Shown here piece by piece: positions 36,826 through 48,005 of a DNA stretch of 64,000 nucleotides (within the stretch, counting starts at the first letter, position 1; each line of letters begins with the position of its first letter). The notes under the pieces are model-generated. The model was not told the DNA's origin. It saw only the letters and a program-made list of their open reading frames with translations, and searched no databases. Source of the DNA: Haematococcus lacustris (taxonomy: Eukaryota; Chlorophyta; Chlorophyceae; Chlamydomonadales; Haematococcaceae); the NCBI GenBank assembly GCA_030144725.1, contig JASKMD010000015.1, forward strand, positions 5,645,810 through 5,709,809, given 5' to 3'. Made by a program: the position numbers and the translations under genes.

Positions 36826-37116
36826 GAGCTAAGGTACCAGCCCCCTTGTCCCTCACTAGGGCCTCCATTTGAGCCAGACCAGTATTGGCCACTAGCAGCC
36901 ACTAGCGAGAGTATACTAATGGGCAATAGTGGCCCGACACAAATGGTGTTATCGGGCTGTGTGGAGTAAACCCAGTGGACATGGCACATGAGCCGTCGTA
37001 CCACCTACATTGTTGCCTGACCCGTTAGGGCTATCGTGTAGATTTGGCATGAAAAAACATGCACTAATTGACAGCTGATGACAGCTCAGATGGGGGGCAC
37101 ACACACTACTGTGCCT

Positions 37117-37147
<31 letters not shown>

Positions 37148-37688
37148 GGCCTTTGGTGGCTGGTCTCGCAGCCGCTTGTAGCCCAGGCCAGGGTACTCCT
37201 TGCCCTTGGCTGGCAGCGCTCCCTGGTCTGGCCAGTAGCACAGCTCCAGCGGCCGCCACTTGCTCTCCCCAATGCGCTGCATGTTCAATGCTGCATTGCA
37301 GTCCCTGTCCAGCCACCTGCCTGGCTGTGGTGCTGGCTTGGCTTTTGCAGCCTTGCCCTTGGCCTTGCCTTTGCCCTTGGTGGGCTCGACTGCCGGCTCA
37401 GCCGTAGTGCGCTTGCTGCGCTTGGCTGGCGGGGGAGTGCTGGGCCCTGGCTCTCAGGCTGCAGGCTGTGTGGCTGACTGGCTGCTGCATGGGGGCTGTG
37501 GGGGCTTGCGTGCCGCTGCCCTTCTTATTCGATGCGCATTAAGACGGGCGGTGGCTTTTGCAAGCAACTTGGGTTTCCGTGACAATATACGGTTGTGTGA
37601 CGCTTTCCTTACTCAGCCTGCTCTTAGCAGCGTTGCATTGCACCCTCTACTAGGCACCCTCTACTAGGCAGGAGCTAAGGTACCAGCC
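36826..37688. mobile_element. 829-bp Fanzor-bearing insert with 17-bp TSD
   Basis: The insert 36843-37671 is flanked by direct repeats GAGCTAAGGTACCAGCC at 36826-36842 and 37672-37688. The first roughly 200 bp equal the insert in the COV1-like intron. The rest carries, on the minus strand, the C-terminal part of a Fanzor-like nuclease followed by what would be its 3' UTR. A 15-bp tandem duplication (caccctctactaggc) lies near the far end. Confidence 0.7.
37106..37456 (-). pseudogene. Fanzor/TnpB-like nuclease, C-terminal fragment (RuvC-III motif)
   Basis: On the minus strand an open frame runs from about 37456, just after an in-frame TGA, to the stop at 37106. It reads a basic linker (PPPAKRSKRTTAEP, KGKGKAKGKAAKAKP), then GRWLDRDCNAALNMQRIGES, WRPLELCYWPDQG, GKEYPGLGYKRLRD, poly-Q and a stop. 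DRDCNAALN matches the third RuvC motif (D..xNAA.N) of OrfB/TnpB and Fanzor RNA-guided nucleases. The basic linker and the GYKRLRD tail recall algal Fanzor ORFs (recalled, not searched). RuvC-I and RuvC-II are absent, so this is a 5'-truncated relic without activity. Confidence 0.7.
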
Positions 37689-38500
37689 TCTACCCTCACA
37701 AAGCCTCAAGTACCTAAAGCCATACACACTTTCAATGAGGCACGTGAAAGGAGGAAATGTGAATGTAGTCCGTGAACTGCTGTGCTCGGTGCATCCGCCT
37801 AGGTTCAGAGCACCTTGCGCAGAGGACAACAAAAGCAACCACTGACAAGAGTGTACAAATACTCAGTTCGCTATCAATCAAGCATGCAAGTCACTTAGTA
37901 AAAATCAAAGCCGTCCATGTTGCACATGTCCACTGCATGATACCTGGCAACTGCTCCTGCAAACTCTACCTGGTTCGGATCAGGGAACAGTGCAACAGGC
38001 ACCGCATGCAGCTGCAGCGTGACGCCCAATACTGGCCCTTTGCTGCGTGGTTGGCCTCCTACACAACTAGCACACAACCAGCTGGCTCGATAGCAGGCGC
38101 AGTTCTATCACTGGGGCCGCTACATACCACTAGAACAATTGGTTGTGAGCAGCTGAGGTGTGTCCGCGATTGCTTGCAGCACCCCGTCAGGCTAGCAGCA
38201 CCCCGTCAGGCACCCGCATACTGGGCCAAGCCACACCTGAGTGAAACCTTATCAAAACAAACCCAACATGAATCATCCCATGTTCAACGCAGTACAGACG
38301 CTAGCACACCCCTCTTGTGCACATCAGCGGCAATAGTGCTCAGTGGCAAACAGTGGCACACAACAGGCACAACAACGCGCCGCTGCCTGCAGCCTGACAC
38401 ACACGCAGCCAGCAGCGGGCAGCAGCAGCCAGCAGCAGGCCAGAGGGGGTGGCAGCTGGCAGGAAGCTGGTGAGCGCCAACAGTGCTCAGTGGCACACAA
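37689..38500. other. Dispersed-repeat block, no recognised gene
   Basis: A 233-codon plus-strand frame (37772-38473) spans most of it but matches no family I know, and its 3' third is low-complexity. The part at 38085-38190 matches 14220-14325, showing transposon or dispersed-repeat origin. A duplicated gcaccccgtcaggc lies at 38180-38210, and agtgctcagtggca occurs twice near 38335 and 38482. Confidence 0.45.
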
Positions 38501-39330
38501 CAGGCACTGATAAATAATGCCAAGCCTGGCAAGTGCGAGGAATGCCGTCGCGGTCCGCAGCCAACCTAGAAGCGTGAGTTGCCCGACAACATAGAGCTGG
38601 CCGTGCCTGGCCGTTGGCCCGCCAGCTGCTGGCTCAGCAGTACGACAGGCAGCGATCCCCCCGGCGGCATCTTCAACGGGGGAAGGCTGAGCAGCCCACG
38701 GACCTGCAACCAACAGTGTCTGAGCAACTGCCACATAGTTCGTCGACGACCACGACGACAACACGCAGGCCGGCTTGCCCACCTCCCACCTTGAACAAAG
38801 CTGGTTGGGTTGTGTAGTCAATGCCTTCATCAATTTCTCTGCGGCCACACAGCAGGGTGGGGACAGAGTCGAGACAACCCCAGGCATCGAAACTCATTAG
38901 CACCTCGCCCTCCCTGTGCCCCGAGCACCCCGCACCGGTCAATGCTCTCCCGATCTTCCTCGTTAACGTCCGGCTTCACACCCTCCTCCTCCTGCCCGAC
39001 ACCAATCCTGGCACCTCCCCCACCGGAACCGTCGCGTGCCGCGGCACGGTCGGCGGCGTAGCCCGCGAGCGTCTGTAAGTTCGAGCCAAGCACAAGGGCG
39101 GCTAGCGCGTCCTCCAACTCTTCCTCGGTGGCCCCTGGACACGACAGCAGGTGAGCCACGCCCTCAGACAGATGCATTCCGGAGCAACCACGCTCCACAT
39201 CACACCAACCACCCCCATCTGTTCTGTGCGCATCTGTTTTGCGCCACACCACCGATGAGAAACCTCGCCTCAGCGGCCCGACCCCCTCCCTGCGCGGCCT
39301 CCTGCTTTTCCTTAGCTGCACAATAAAAAT
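38500..39330 (-). CDS. Unidentified minus-strand ORF, possibly broken
   Basis: A 163-codon frame (39321-38830) includes an acidic helical stretch (ATEEELEDALAALVLGSNLQ, GYAADRAAARD, VKPDVNEEDRESID). In a neighbouring frame, downstream coding-like text (GEVLMSFDAWGCLDSVPTLL, CGRREIDEGIDYTTQPALFK) lies at about 38905-38750. The change of frame over about 20 bp is too short for a normal intron, suggesting a frameshifted gene or transposon relic. No function is assigned. Confidence 0.3.
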
Positions 39331-39469
39331 TAACCGACAGCTCTCCCAGCAGGCAGTGGCTGGGCTGCCAGTAGGGTGCTAGCTGGCAAAGTGACACCCT
39401 ACCCTGAGCAGGGGCTGGGAGGCCTTCCCTGACACTGCCTGCCTAGCACTGCCTAGCACTTCCCCCTGC

Positions 39470-42400
39470 CTAGGCCTTCCCTGACGCTGCCTGCCTAGCA
39501 GCCTGCCTAGCAGCCAGCCAGTGACCAGCCTGTTGGCCCCTCCTCCCTTCCTCCCCATCCCTCGCCCCGACCCCACTGCAGCCAGTGGCCCCGTTGTAGG
39601 GGAAGGCCCACCACCCACCATGCTTGACGGTGGTGTGACCCAGCAGACCCGCTTGCGCAGGCAAGGTGGCGCCCGCCTTGGCTGTTGCCGCCTGTGCCGG
39701 CCAGCCCTTGCCACCACCAAGCACTGTGCTGGGCCCTGGTTGCCAGCCTCCACCACCAAGGCTGCTGGGGGAGGGGCTGGGCACGGCTGAGGGGCTGGGG
39801 TGGGACAGAGGGCGGGCTGGGGGGCCCTGCTCCAACTGCTGGGCCTGCTGTAGCTGTTGGGCCAGGGCGGGGCTCATGGCGGTGCCGGGCTGCATGGAGC
39901 ATGGCAGGTCACTAAGCAATCACACCTCACACGTCAAGTTATGATCTCACACAGCCATTGCTACTACTACCAATTAGAATGGCAGCATTCCCCCTGAAAA
40001 TGCTGGTGGGCAAGTGGCATGCACAGGCATGAATGAGAAGGCCATGCTGCCATGCTGGATTGTGAAATGAGCCTCATGAAGCTCATGTCATACCCATGTC
40101 ACTCAGATGAAAAAGTGTGAGGGGAGGAGTGACCATGGGCAAGTGCACCATGTAGCTGCTGCCCACCTGTATGACCACGAAGGGGTGACGGAGGAGGGCC
40201 TCAGCTGAAGGCCGGGCAGCAGGGTCCCTCTGCACCCGCATGTTGTCACACATCTGGCCCCCGGGTCACACATTGAATCACCTACTCAGGCTCAGAAGGT
40301 CATTCCCCAGGCTTTGCCTCACACATGAACACCACACAACTGCAAGGTGGCCTGAGTGTGGTGAGGGGTGGCCAAATCAGGACACACCCACCCACCCACA
40401 AGCACACCAGGCACTGCTTCCCCCCTGAGCCACCATAACTTGTCCTTCACCACTCACCCCTATTCCTCTGCTCCCTGCCATTCCTGCCCAAACCCAGCTC
40501 CCACCCTTGTGCCCAAACCCACCATCACCTGCAGGCACAGCAGGATGAACTCTGACGCCTGGGGGCTGAGGGCCGCTGGGACAGCCGGCAGCTCACTGCT
40601 GCTGGCGATCTTGAAGATGGCTTGCACCTGGGGTGAGAGTGAGAGTGAGGGAGGGCAGGGTGTTCCTGAGGGTGAGGGAGGGCAAGGGGGGTGGGGCAGG
40701 AGCCTGGGGCCTGAGGTGAGGGTGAGCACCCTGAGCGCAGCAGCGCCTGCGGCACCTTCCGCATGGCAGGCGGCAGTGTGGGAGTGTGGGATGTAAAACC
40801 GTGGAGTGACCCTCTATGCACGCAAAAGGGTGAGGCGTGGGCCTGTGGGTGGAGTGACCCCTGAAATCCCACCCCTGACGACATCCCACTGGCCGCTCTG
40901 CCTGACTGCGCTGGCTGCTCTGCCTGACTGCGCTGGCTGCTCTGCCTGACTGAGCTGGCTGCTCTGCCTGACTGCGCTGGCTGCTCTGCCTGACTGCGCT
41001 GGCTGCTCTGGGCACCGCGTGGCTCAGGGGCGTGACATCCCTGAGGAGAAAGGTGGCCCAGGCGTCAGGGCAGGCTATGGAAATGGGCAGTCAGCAATAC
41101 AAAGAGCTGCACCTTCACACTGGCTCAGGCTGAGCCGCAGGGGGTCAGGGTTACAGGGCAGGGTTATATGGCTAGGGTCACAGGGCAGAAAAGTGGCTCA
41201 GGCTGACTCGCAATGGATCTGTGCTGTAGCTACTGCGTGGTTCTAGGGGCACTGCGCCCTCTGCACCATCGCTGCACTGGCTCTGCCTCACTGTGCGGCC
41301 CAGGGGCCTGGCACGAGGCTGTGATTGCGGGAGGCTCAAGGAGGGTGGCCAGGCCGACTGTGCTATGCTTAGGCTGCTGTGGGATGGAAGGGCAGGGCAG
41401 GTGGCTGAAAGGATGGGCACTCGCTGCCTCAAGGGCTACTGGCATGCAATCAGTCCTCACTGCCCTCACGGAGCGCCCTTGCGTGCTGTGCTGGGCTGTG
41501 CTGGGTCACATTCCCGAGCCTGGTGGGGTGACTGGGTCACGCTGCTGAGCCTCGTAGGGCAATTGGGTTACCCTGCCGGACCCGATGTGGCTAGCTGCAG
41601 TCCGATTCAGGCCAGGTCAGATCAGACCAGGCCAGATCAAACCAGACCAGGCCAGGCCAGGCCAGGTCAGATCAGGCCAGACCAGACCAGGCCAGATCAG
41701 GTCAGATCCAGGTGCAGCACATGGCACCCACCTGGGTTGCGCACTGGGCCCATGGGGGTTTACCGGTGGCCATCTCAAGCACAGTGCAGCCCAGGGACCA
41801 GATGTCCGCAGCCACGCCGTGCCCCTGCTGCCGGATCACCTCAGGCGCCTGGTGGGTCGCAGCAAGGCAGCAGCAAGGTAACAGGCTTGACATCAGTGTG
41901 CCATGCAACATGCGGGCATGCCATGCACCATGACTCAGAGCCTCATGCATTCTCGCTAGCCATGGACTTTGTGAGAGGCTAGCCATGGACCCCCTCTCCC
42001 ATGGTGCCTACACAGGCCTTCACAGCCTGGCAGCCTGGCTGGCACTTACCATCCAGAAGGCTGAGCCCTTGAAGCTCTTGGTGAAGCTGACGGCCTCAGC
42101 AATGGTCTTGGCCATGCCAAAGTCCGCCAGCTTGATGCAGCCAGTCTTCTCCACCAGCAGGTTGGCCCCTTTCACGTCTGGCAGCATAAGGTCGGGGTCA
42201 GGGACAGGGTCAGGGTTAGGGTCAGGGTCAGGGTCAGGGTCAGGGTCAGGGTCAGGGTCAGGGTCAGGGTCAGGGTCAGGGTCAGGGTCAGGGTCAGGGT
42301 CAGGGTCAGGGTCAGGGTCAGGGTCAGGGTCAGGGTCAGGGTCAGGGTCAGGTTAGGATCAGGACTGCTACCCCAGTGCCCAGTGTGCAGGTGCAGTAGG

Positions 42401-45128
42401 AAGCAGTTGTGGTGGTTACAGTGGTGCTGGCAGGTGGTGGTTGTGGGTATGGTGGCCGTGCATCCCGCCTGTGACTCACCTCGGTGCATGGTGCGCTGTG
42501 CATGCAAGTAGGCCAGGCCAGACAATAACTGGCGGGTGAACAGGCGGATGACGGGTTCGCTCAGGGGGCCAAATCGCGACAGCAGGGAGGAGATGGAGCC
42601 GCCCTGCAGCACAGGGGTGGGGGGGAGGTTGGAGGGAAGGGGGGCAGGCAGGGTTTTAGTCAGGAGGGTGAGGAGGAAGGGGGCAGGCAAGGGGGTTAGT
42701 CAGGGGGGTTAGGAGGAAGGGGGCAGGCAGGGGGTTTAGTCAGGAGGATGAGGGGGAAGCTGAGGGTGAGGGTGGGGGGCTCACCGGCACATACTCCAAG
42801 AAGATGAGCAGAGAGGCCGCCTCCCTCCTTGTGCCCACATAGCGCACTATGTTAGGGTGCTGCAGCCGGCTGAGCAAAGTGACCTGCGCGACATCAGGCA
42901 AGCAGAGCAGCCGCAGGGTCAGGTAGGGGGGTTGCATGGGGTAGGGTGGGGGGCGTGATAGGGCCCATGCTCTGCAGGTGGCTTGCCTGATCAAGCCATG
43001 AAGGGTGCGCATGCATGTGGGCATGCATTCATGCAACCCATGCAACCCATGTCAATGAGCAAGGCCAGGTAACCATCGTCAAGTGAGTCCATGTGCCCCT
43101 CCAGCATGCGCATGCACAGCTGCAGGTCACACTCATCACACACCTCCTGCTCCAGCTGCTGGACAGCTTCCTGCCCCTTGTCCCCCTCTGCGACCACGAC
43201 CTCTTTGACAGCCAACAGCTCCCCTACACGCAGAGGAGGAGGAGGTGCAGAGCGGGTCGTCAGGGAACGTCTGCTCAGCTACTGGCGGCTGGATAGCACT
43301 GGAACCCACACCAACCTGACATAGCGAATACGCAACACTACCGTGCAATGCCCCCGCCCTGCCCCGCCCCGCCCCGCCCCACCCCACCTCGCCCCACCCC
43401 ACTTGTGCTAATGCCCTGCCCAGCTGCTTGACTCTTTGTGAGAGGCTAGCCAGCCCTGAGACCGTGATCAGCTGGCTGGACAGCCAGGGGTCACTGGCAT
43501 ATAGTCATCTGGGCCGCCCCTTGCCACTACAGCCTTGCTGCAGCCCCCTGCAGCCTAGCCTAGCCTAGCACAGCACAGCCCAGTGTCAGCCTGGCCTAGC
43601 CCAGCCTAGCCTAGCCCAGACCAGTGTCAGCCTGCCTCCCTCCGCTCGCCTGTGTCGTTGTTCAGGCCCAAGAAGACCGTCCCAAAGGCACCACTGCACC
43701 AACATCAAGGTCAGGTCAGGTCAGGTCAGGTCAGGTCAGGTCAGGTCAGGTCAGGTCAGGTCAGGTCAGGTGCACTCACCTGCCAAGGCTCTCCCCCTTG
43801 CGCCAGGAAGCAGGCAAGCAGGGCCCTGTGTCAACCAACACAGGTGACCAGGCCTGCAGCTCAGGCCCTGAGGCTGAGTCCCACACCCCTTGGCCTTGAC
43901 CCCCCGCCAGCTTCTGACCAGCTACCTGCTCACCCTGCTGCTGCTGCTGCTGCTGGTGCTGCTGGGAGGTAGGGCTGAGAATCAGGCCATCTGTCTGCAC
44001 CTGGGCATCAGCGCAGGACGGAGCTGGGCGGGTGGGGGGTAGCGGGCAAGGGCCTGTTGGAGGGGCTGTGGCCAGCCCTGCCGCAGCTGGGTAGGGGCTG
44101 GGTATCAGGGCAGGGGAGGCAGGGCGGAGGCTTGCCTGGCGGTCATGAGGTGACCTTCTTGAGTATCGGGGGGAGGCCCTAGTTGGGGGGGGCAGGCCAG
44201 GGGGAACAACCCAAGCCAACCCCCCTTGAGGCCCCCCCGCCCCTCCTCCTGACCCTGGCCCTTGACCCCGCCTCCTGCACCCTCCCCCACCCTCGTCTCT
44301 CCCATCCACACTTGCTGCTGCTGACATCCCGCCTGGTGCTGGCAGGTGGTTGGCTGGTTGAGGAGGCGGTTGGGCGGTTGGTTGCGATGGGGTGTGCACA
44401 TGCAGCTGCAGGGGGGCATCGTCAGGGGAGGGGAGCAGCAGGGAGGCGCCCAGAGGTCTCCCTGGAGGGGTGGGCATGCAGGGGGGCGTTGGGGGGAGAC
44501 ATGGCCTGTCGCTGGGCTGCTGCTCAGGCCTGTTTTGGAGGGTGGGGCTGGGGCTGAGAGGGGGCTTGGCCTCTGCCTGGAGTGTGGCAGACCCGCGCAC
44601 AGCAGGGGAAGGGGGGAGGCTGCCAGGTGCGTGGGGGGGGGCAGGCAGCCGCATGCCAAGGGATGTGTCTGACTGGTGAACATGCTGCTGCTGCTGCTGT
44701 TGGTCAAGGTAGGGCTGTAGGCTGATCGAGCAGGGTTCTATTGCATTGAAGTGTGTTGAGCCAATGGGACTGCCTGCCACACACGGCTGGCCTGCAGGCT
44801 GCTGGCTCGTGCTGCCATTGGGAATGTGAGGGGCCACTGGCGGTATGAGAATGTTGGGAAAGGGACTGGGGTCTTTGCTTTGTTGACATGGCAAGCTTGC
44901 ATCATTACTTTGGTTGGCTGAGCTGTCGTGCTGGGCAGGGGGGGGCTGGGGGCTGCTGTGCTTCCAGTCATTTCCTTGCTCGCTGTTTTCAGTGCATGCA
45001 TCAGCAGCTGTGCTGGCTTGCTCGGTCGCATCTCGCTGTTTAGCGGTGGAAGCTGGCTTGGGCTGTAATGTTGGGGAAGTACTTTTCAGGGGCTGAGGCA
45101 GGTCTGCCGTGGATGCAGCTGCGCCCAT
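39470..45128 (-). CDS. MAP kinase kinase kinase (ANP/MEKK-type Ser/Thr kinase)
   Basis: Ten exons agree in phase: 45128-43780, 43693-43650, 43223-43144, 42883-42785, 42603-42480, 42177-42050, 41848-41732, 40627-40529, 40229-40167 and 39889-39470, giving about 840 residues. Residues 1-449 are Pro/Gln/Ser-rich and disordered, starting MGAAAS, a possible N-myristoylation site. The kinase domain spans about 447-701. It has a glycine loop [11 protein letters not shown] (450-460), VAIK-type K471 (LLAVKEVVV), [10 protein letters not shown], catalytic HRD 564-566 ([11 protein letters not shown]), DFG 584-586 (LADFGMAK), APE 609-611, [17 protein letters not shown] and [17 protein letters not shown]. 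These signatures place it in the MAP3K MEKK/ANP group acting on MAPKKs. The intron after exon 2 starts GC (AG|GCGAGC). A Pro/Gln-rich tail follows. A macrosatellite starts 293 bp upstream. Confidence 0.92.
40905..41015. repeat. 22-bp minisatellite CTGGCTGCTCTGCCTGACTG
   Basis: Five near-identical units lie in the 1.1-kb MAP3K intron between 40628 and 41731. Confidence 0.9.
41607..41712. repeat. CCAGGTCAGATCAGA degenerate pentamer repeat in a MAP3K intron
   Basis: Repeats of aggcc, agatc and agacc lie next to the donor at 41731. The same type of pentamer array is found in YJU2 intron 1 on the opposite strand. Confidence 0.85.
42187..42355. repeat. (GGGTCA)n array in a MAP3K intron
   Basis: About 27 hexamer units lie just 10 bp from the acceptor of exon 6 (42178). 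One unit near the start reads GGGTTAGGG, telomere-like. Confidence 0.95.
43709..43771. repeat. (TCAGG)n array filling MAP3K intron 1
   Basis: Twelve perfect pentamers fill most of an 86-bp intron (43694-43779), beginning within 10 bp of the GTGAGTGC donor on the transcribed strand. Confidence 0.95.
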
Positions 45129-45420
45129 CCACGCTCACATCCTCAGCGAGCATACCATGCCGCGGCTTGGCCGGGTATTGAACGCGGTGAGTATTGTACT
45201 GAGGCTGTACGGCTGCTGAAACCGGTGCAGACACTTGACGGAGCTCGGGAAAACCTGGGGGCGGGCATCGGTTCTATAAGACCTGCGCCATGTCGACTGC
45301 ATGAAGGAAACTCGCATTTGCATGCGCAGTCAAATGCAGTGTGTGGAAAGTCTGGTGGCTAGGGCGTGTCTCGGCGTATTAACTCCAAGCCAGCTTGCAA
45401 ATATTAGCTGGAGGTGGCGC
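45129..45420. promoter_or_regulatory. 5' flank of MAP3K up to the macrosatellite
   Basis: 292 bp separate ATG 45128 from the first macrosatellite unit. No core promoter motif is identified. Any upstream control beyond this would have to lie in the tandem array. Confidence 0.35.
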
Positions 45421-46351
45421 GCTAGATGCTTGTGAGGAAGAGACTGCGAGTGTCTGGTGTGCGGGCTGACCAGCCATCTTATAGCCCTGCTGATCCAACC
45501 ACCAACAACCATGTTGGCGCCAAAGTCTGTACACCTGTACTGAACGCGCCAACTCAAACACAGTTTGAACATCACACGCGGCGCACAGCTGCGAGCAGGG
45601 ACGTCGCATCACGACAATGCGTTGGCACACTGAACGCGCCAACGCAGCCCGCCACTTGTGTTCGGCCTTCACCCGTGCATGGGCCCTGATTGTATTGCAT
45701 GGCTGCCGGTTGGTCTTGCTGGACAGGCACGATGCGTGTATATGTCCTCAGCCGCCCACCCAGATCTCTCCTGCCACTGTCACCCAGATCCTCCTTGCTG
45801 CTTTCCTATGCGCCCTAAGAGGGGCTACACCAGCAGCAGCCTCACCTCGAGTGGCACATGATGAGCTGGGTCACACTGGGAGCCCCGTTGGCACACAAGC
45901 TAGGCGAAGCCTGACATGTGCTGTACAGCATTGCTATGCCATATGGTAGGCATGTCGTGCTGCGACTCAACCAATGACAGCAATGAGTTGTAAAGCGTGC
46001 CTTGCGAATAAGGAGTGCCAACCGTTAACACTGAGCAGCCCCCAATGTGCCATCCCCTGTACTGCCTGCTGTGATTCAAGCCCTGTCTTGCGTGGATAGT
46101 TATGCACCGTGTTACTTGACAGCCTGGCATGGCTGCTGGGCCTTGCCTATTAGCTGCTTGGGCATGAAAACAGCTGACCCACTGCATGGCAGCATGCACA
46201 CCAAGAGGATCAGCTACCGCTGGCCAGGGCAGGCCTGGGTGCAACCAGCAGCCTGCACCAACGTAAGCCAACAACACTACCGATGTTGTGCCTCTACGTT
46301 ACCAGGGTGCTACTGCGTGGATGATGGTGTGAGGTGTTCAGATCCATGTTC

Positions 46352-46456
46352 ATGGTAGCACTGGCGCTGATGTTGATGACTGCCTTTGCTTTGGTTTCTG
46401 CCATCCTACTGGTTCAGGGTTTGACATGGCCGCCACAATTAATGAGACCGGATTGA
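46352..46456 (+). other. Recurrent short hydrophobic ORF of the macrosatellite (unit 1 copy)
   Basis: A 34-codon frame encodes a strongly hydrophobic peptide (MVALALMLMTAFALVSAILL...). It recurs in every complete unit at the same offset, with one codon changed in unit 4. It is the most membrane-like frame in the unit, but nothing shows it is expressed. Confidence 0.2.
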
Positions 46457-47033
46457 GTTGCATGAGTGTCCTTAGCATCACTGTTTTTTACATCGGGGGG
46501 CCTCATGTGGCCTCATGAGCCTTGGCTGCACGGGGCCAACCACCATTGAGAACATCATCACCAACATAGGCCCTACACTGTGCTGCACTCCTAGACATAT
46601 GCCATGATCCTCGCCACGCATGGCCCGCACACAATGTTGGCACATGGCATGCCGTGTCCACCACTCATCCCATGTACACACACCCTCTTTGCCCTGAGCT
46701 AACCTACATGCGCACCCCTGCGCTACATCATGGCCTACTGCTATGACCCCAAGTCACAGTTGATGTACAACAACACAACATCCAACAAGCATGTTCCCTA
46801 CTGATGCTACACATCACAATCTATAGTGGGGCTGGCCCTAATGCTATCACTTTTCCCGGGTGTATGGCACTGCAGCTGGCCTATGCCCTATGTGGGAGTC
46901 AGGCAACAGCTGGCTGCTGGCAATGCGTGGTGGCTCTGCTGGTGAGTGTGCTCATTGGCTGCCAGAAGTGCTCAGTGTTGTTCAAGCGTGTGATATGCTA
47001 GTGACTGAGGACAAGTAGAGGACAGATCTGTGC

Positions 47034-48005
47034 ATGCAATCCTGCTATCTATCGTGTGTTGCTGATCAGCCTGCTGTGGCCGCTGCACCTGCTCTGGGGA
47101 CCCTCCAGGGGGTGCGCTGCTCCTATACGCCTGCTACTGGTGACTGTAGTGGTGCTGCAAGCTTTCTTCCGGTGTGCTGCTATGATGCGCATGTGAGGGC
47201 AGCTCAGCACCGTGAGGTGCGGGCTGTGCCAGCCAGCGGCCCGCAGCTGGAAAGGGAGCGCTTGGCGGCTCGGGCTGCCAAGGCTGCGGCGGCTGAGGCA
47301 CGCAGATGGTGCGGCTGCGGGCGGAGAGGGGCAGCTGCCAAGGCAGGCATAGGGGCTGGCTGCTGGCTGGCTGCTGGCATGGGGGTGGACAGCCGCAGCG
47401 CTGGGGATGTGTAAGGAGGCAGCAGGGAGGTCACGGGCATCCATGGCGCAAGGGCCGCGGGCTCCTGAGGGGCTGGAGGGCTGGGGCAGGGGGCTGCATC
47501 TGAGGGGCCAGCTGCATCACTGCTGTGGAGTGTGTTCCTGCAGGGCAGCATGGCAGAACATGGAAGGTCAGGCAGCTACCCAACATGGGTGTGGCAAGCA
47601 TGTGCTGCTCATTGCATTGCCAAACAAGCATGTGTTGGCAACCAGGTGCGTGCAGGTGCCGTAGGCATGCTTATCAACTTGTCAAGACAAAACTCCTATG
47701 ACTCACCATGGTGCAGTGACTGTTGGGCAGGTGGCATCACAGTTCACATCCAGTGTAGCAGCTGGCTGGGTGCACTGGTGGCAGGGTGCCTTGGAGGGTG
47801 TTTGTGGCGCCCTGTGGAATGTCCAGAGTGGTTCTCACAGAAATGCAAGCACTCAGGTACCTGCGGCCAACCACGACGCACAACATGTCATGTGTCAGTA
47901 ACGGTGGAGCAGGGCAACGTTGCGGTGTTAGGCAGATGTGCGAGTAAGCATCTGCCATTGAGCGAATTGGGCGCCATCGACTTACAATGCGACCAAGGCA
48001 GGTGA
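47034..48005 (+). other. Recurrent ORFs of the macrosatellite (unit 1 copy), no known product
   Basis: Two plus frames recur in each complete unit: 126 codons (47034-47414, Ala/Arg-rich, ending AGMGVDSRSAGDV) and 157 codons (47532-48005, Cys/Trp-rich, beginning MFLQGSMAEHGRSGSYPTWV). In units 3 and 6 a 1-bp deletion cuts the second to 122 codons. That argues against strong selection on the protein. No family is recognised. Confidence 0.3.

Noticed and set aside
42187..42355. Internal telomere array
   Set aside because: The unit is GGGTCA, not a telomere repeat, apart from one GGGTTAGGG; it is treated as an intronic hexanucleotide repeat.
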